A stretch of DNA of 61,760 nt. Origin: Magnaporthiopsis rhizophila. Its lineage: Eukaryota; Ascomycota; Sordariomycetes; Magnaporthales; Magnaporthaceae. Made by a program: the position numbers and the translations under genes. Each line of letters begins with the position of its first letter. Position 1 is the stretch's first letter. Shown one piece after another: positions 58,455-61,760 of this stretch. The stretch lies in contig PYSS01000170.1 of assembly GCA_003049465.1 (NCBI GenBank), positions 1 to 61,760 of the forward strand, given 5' to 3'. The notes under the pieces were generated by a model, which had not been told where the DNA came from, made no database searches, and worked only from the letters and a program-made list of their open reading frames with translations.

Positions 58455-58883
58455 TCACACTCCCGTGTCCACCTTGGTGATGACGGCGGCAGGCAAGAAC
58501 TCCTTGAGCCAGGCCGTGTCAACGAGGTCACGACCTGAGCCTGTGTCAGTATAAATGGGAGTGTCCGGCTCGTCAAGACTTGCGCAGATTATCATCTGGT
58601 AGGCATAACCTCCCAAGTGCGATAAGCCGGCCTCCTTGGGCTCTCTCTCCTTGATGACTTCATCGTGGTGAAGCTGACGGAGTCGGGCTCTTGACGTGGA
58701 CGGAGTCAGACCGGAAGACTCGATCTGAGAAAAGGACTGCCCTTCTCCGCCAGACGAACTGTTGGAATCGGACTCGAATTGGTTGATCTTATTATCATTT
58801 TGCTTTTCGTAAGGCTTCTTGAGCAGGAGTGGTGACTCTGGTGTTGAGAGGTATGAGACTCGGTATATGGCCCATTTTAACAC
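58455..58883 (-). pseudogene. Retrotransposon aspartic-protease fragment
   Basis: A 142-residue minus ORF. Near its C-terminus it has the motif T-D-T-G-S-G-R with L-V-D following and then W-L-K-E. This resembles the D-T/S-G active site of retrotransposon (Ty3/gypsy-type) proteases in fungi, with the residues that follow in gag-pol. The N-terminal half is S/Q-rich. No reverse transcriptase or LTR is next to it, so it is a relic or a single-domain remnant. It could also be a chance or host gene with a retropepsin fold; the DTGS context makes the retro-origin more likely. Confidence 0.5.
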
Positions 58884-59246
58884 CCGTTGGTTGCATAAAA
58901 CACGGTAATAGTAAAAGGTAATAAATGACGTGCCTTTGCGATTTATTTATTTATAACACCGAGAGGCACGCGATCTTGATTCAATACCCCGCACGTGCTC
59001 AAGCACGGGACCATCTGCCCGCCTCTGCCGATTCTGCCGGGCGGTCAGCTGCCAACGCGTTCTGGGTTGCCTGAGCTCAGCTCCGCTGGAGCTCCCGCTC
59101 TATGAGCTGCGGTTGTCTACAAGCTGGAGCAGATTGCCCTGCACCGCAACCCGCATCCTCCGCGTCCAGCAACAAAGCGTCGCCAGTTTCTTTGCTTCGC
59201 CAAATCCCGACCCAAAGACTCACGCGCCCACATTGCAACCATCACC

Positions 59247-60352
59247 ATGGAGTTTGGCACCTCGGGAATGCTGAATGAAGGTGGGTTCCCCCGCTGGGCA
59301 GCTCCAATACGAACCTGGGGACGCCTCGGCTGACGGAGGACGCAGATGGCATCCATCTCGACATGGACCGCCTAAAGAAGGGCGAGGTCAAGTGAGTGCA
59401 CTCCCGCGCCCGATTAGACGAATCGCAGGGCCTCCTTTCGTAAAGCATGCTAACAGGTCCTCGTAGCCTCGGCACTTCGATGTAAGCCGGTCCCGCCTCA
59501 TGCGTCCCGCACTGCGCGCCCGCCCGGAGCTCGACCTCTGACATCATGATAGTATGGCAGTTACCTTCAAGGACGGTGTCATCCTAGGTATGTCAACCTT
59601 CAGGCCTTTTGCGATAATGGTTCCGCACTCCCCGCCCTCATTCTGCGCAAACCGCTGACTCCAGACTGCTTTGCCCTCAATGCAGGAGCCGACTCGCGGA
59701 CGACGACGGGAGCCTACATTGCCAACCGAGTGACGGATAAGCTTACCAGAGTCCACGACACCATCTGGTGCTGTCGGTCCGGGTCCGCGGCGGACACGCA
59801 GGCGGTCGCCGACATCGTCCAGTACCAGCTCGGCCTCTTCCACATGATGAACGGCAAGCCGCCCACGACCCAGACCGCCGCCGCCATCTTCCAGGAGATG
59901 TGCTACGCAAACAAGGACCGCCTGTCGTAGGTGCCCACTCTTTATCACCCTCTCCATTTTTAATGTTCCATTGGGGACTGCATATGATGGAATCCCCCGC
60001 AGCGGCTAACGGATGGACTCTCCAAAACAACAGGGCCGGACTCATCATTGCGGGCTGGGATGAGAGGCACGGCGGCCAGGTCTATTCGATCCCGCTCGGC
60101 GGGTCACTGCACAAGCAGGCATACGCAATCGGCGGCTCCGGATCGACGTACATCTACGGATACTGTGACGCGAATTGGCGCGAGGGGATGGAGGAAGAGG
60201 ACGCCGTGGCGTTCGTCAAAGGCGCTCTGGGTGAGGCTATCAAGTGGGACGGCAGCTCGGGGGGTGTTATCCGCATGGTCGTCTTGACGGCCAAGGGCGC
60301 CGACAGGCACCTCTACTTGCCCGACGAGAACTACACTGTGAATCACCAATAA
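59247..60352 (+). CDS. PRE3: 20S proteasome beta-1 subunit
   Basis: Six exons were inferred: 59247-59280, 59346-59391, 59467-59481, 59553-59587, 59686-59926 and 60034-60352, giving 229 residues in frame. The propeptide (M-E-F-G-T-S-G-M-L-N-E, then K-K-G-E-V-N-L-G) is cut before the catalytic Thr in G-T-S-I-M-A-V-T-F. The following D-G-V-I-L-G-A-D-S-R-T-T-T-G is the hallmark of beta-1 (caspase-like activity), and C-R-S-G-S-A-A-D follows. The third exon is only 15 nt and carries the codon of the catalytic Thr. The adjacent introns are short and have clear donors and acceptors. It is essential for the proteasome core. The upstream gene is a kinase-fold protein; no operon-like link. Confidence 0.92.
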
Positions 60353-61710
60353 TGGGACGCCGGCTCGCAAGCATGGGGAAGGCTGCGAGAGGCCTGTGGG
60401 GGCGAAGGCGGACAGTGGACGAAGGTCGTCGATGGGACCGTCGCTCCAAGGCTTGAGAACATGCACTTGGCTTAGTCTAGACGCCGCATTAGATTTGATG
60501 TTGGCCGCAACGGGTTGTTGTTCCAGGAGACACGAGGTGTGCGGCTATGGAAAAAGGCAACTGACCAGAGACAGGCCGGGGCCGCTCGCTGTAAAGTTAT
60601 GACCTTTTAAGATGATGAACCTCTGCGGCGCTCAAGCACATCTGGGCTCCGTAGAGAAGAAGCGTCTATGGAAACAGGTACCAGGTTGTCCCACGCAGGC
60701 ATCGTGATAGGCACACCTACCCCGCCCAGTGTCGGCTCATGAACGCGCGTTGGGCTTATTGCACAGCCTTGCGGCCGCCCGTCTCCCAGCGGGACGTAGC
60801 ATACAAGGATGGCAGCACGTGGGGATCCAGCCAAAGACGCAACCTGGGCCAGCCAGCACGACACACATGAAACAGCAGCAGCCAGCCAGCCCGTTCTCGG
60901 ACGGAGGGGTTCTGTCCCCACCCTTTCTGGCTGAGGAGCAGCGGGACGAGGCGGTCAGCCCATTTGGGGCTAGCAAGACAAAGCCAAGCGGACGGGAGGT
61001 GACGAAGGAAGGGTGTGTGTGGGAGGATTATCCTTGAAACTGGCAAGTCAGTTAGCTGTGTGTGCTGTCCCAGATCATTCAGATGCGTGGCGTGTAGTAC
61101 ATATATTTTCCATCTGGTTTTTATTTGGACTTTTTTTTCTGGTGGAACGAACAAAAAAAAAAGGGGCCGTCGTTGCATCGCCACACACATTCTGATCGTT
61201 ACCCACACACTCCCGCCCAGTTTTAGGCGTTGTTTGGGAGGAGGCCCGAGAGGATGGATGGGAGCAAAAAGACCCCTATCCAACTGTAAAATTTCACGAG
61301 CGTGGTTCGGGTGTCCCGCCGCGCGCATTCTGCGTGTCTCGTCTCGCCCCTTGCAGTTCTCACGGGGTCTGATGCGTTGGAGGAGAAGAACTGCACAGGT
61401 AGGTAGTTACCGGTTTGTTTGCGCATGTCTCTCAAAGGTTCGGGGATTATAGAAAAGAAACTCGTCGTCGTCACCTGTTTCTACATATATACGTAGGTGG
61501 TTGCCACTGGTCAGCCTTGACAAGGTGATCCGTGGCGCTATTTTAGTAGCCGTGCCATGAAGCCAGCGCAGGGGGTATGCACGGTGTGCAAGGCCCGCAA
61601 AAAGAACCTTGTGTGTGTGAGTGTGTGTCCGTGTGAGGCAATAACTGGGCAGGGTGCGAGACATGTGCGCAAGTTGAGCATTAGGATTGGCTGGTTTTTC
61701 TGTAGGTTCT
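60353..61710. other. Intergenic region downstream of proteasome gene
   Basis: No gene found. A GTGTGT run lies near 61610-61632, and short poly-A/T tracts occur near 61125-61162. No LTR end or tRNA recognised. Confidence 0.35.
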
Positions 61711-61715
61711 GAAAG

Positions 61716-61759
<44 letters not shown>
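61711..61759. repeat. Long poly(A) tract at window end
   Basis: A run of about 48 A residues followed by a single C. It could be a homopolymer, the 3' tail of a LINE-like insertion read on the plus strand, or a contig-end artefact. The sequence before it does not show a reverse transcriptase. Confidence 0.85.

Positions 61760-61760
<1 letters not shown>

Noticed and set aside
1..61760. CRISPR arrays, rRNA, riboswitches, bacterial operons
   Set aside because: None seen. The genes have spliceosomal introns and fungal families; I also found no tRNA by eye, though a dedicated scan could find one.

Overview
The window looks like nuclear DNA of a filamentous ascomycete (Pezizomycotina, most likely Sordariomycetes). 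Genes are dense and on both strands. Introns are short (about 50-130 bp) with GT(A/G)AGT-type donors and CTAAC/CTGAC branch sites. Markers include alpha-tubulin, IRE1, an Ede1-type EH/UBA endocytic protein, a Zn2Cys6 regulator and a proteasome beta-1 subunit. Exon boundaries were read by eye from splice signals, reading frame and family motifs. For most multi-exon genes the summed coding length is divisible by three, but no transcript evidence was available.

Region 1 (1-13.2 kb) is an accessory, immunity-like block. It holds the 3' part of an NB-ARC/TPR NLR-type gene with nearly identical 126-bp tandem repeats, a TPR-CHAT protease-like gene (minus), a caspase (peptidase C14) gene divergent from it, and a small orphan gene convergent with the caspase. 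I propose that the orphan is an effector or pore-forming candidate. Two LTRs in opposite orientation and other repeat debris lie between the NLR and the CHAT gene.

Region 2 (13.2-18 kb) is gene-poor. It contains homopolymer tracts and a decayed Helitron/Pif1-type helicase whose Walker B aspartate is changed to asparagine. Region 3 (18-28 kb) has a BTB protein, a fungal helical-domain/degenerate-NTPase protein and, divergent from it, a large AAA ATPase with two GC-AG introns.

Region 4 (29-42 kb) is conserved core: alpha-tubulin, the EH-domain protein and IRE1. Region 5 (42-54 kb) is a sparser metabolic stretch: an NmrA-like NAD(P)-binding protein, a Zn2Cys6 regulator, a D-2-hydroxyacid dehydrogenase, and a flavin disulfide oxidoreductase carrying two pairs of compensating frameshifts. 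Region 6 (54-61.8 kb) holds an Erv-type sulfhydryl oxidase, a degenerate kinase-like protein, a retro-aspartic-protease fragment and the proteasome beta-1 gene with a 15-nt microexon. The window ends in a long A tract.

The best candidate for an undescribed system is the NLR / TPR-CHAT / caspase / orphan cluster at the left end. The two protease-type enzymes could process or control the orphan protein or another local substrate as a regulated-cell-death module. The domain calls are read from the sequence. The functional link is inference.
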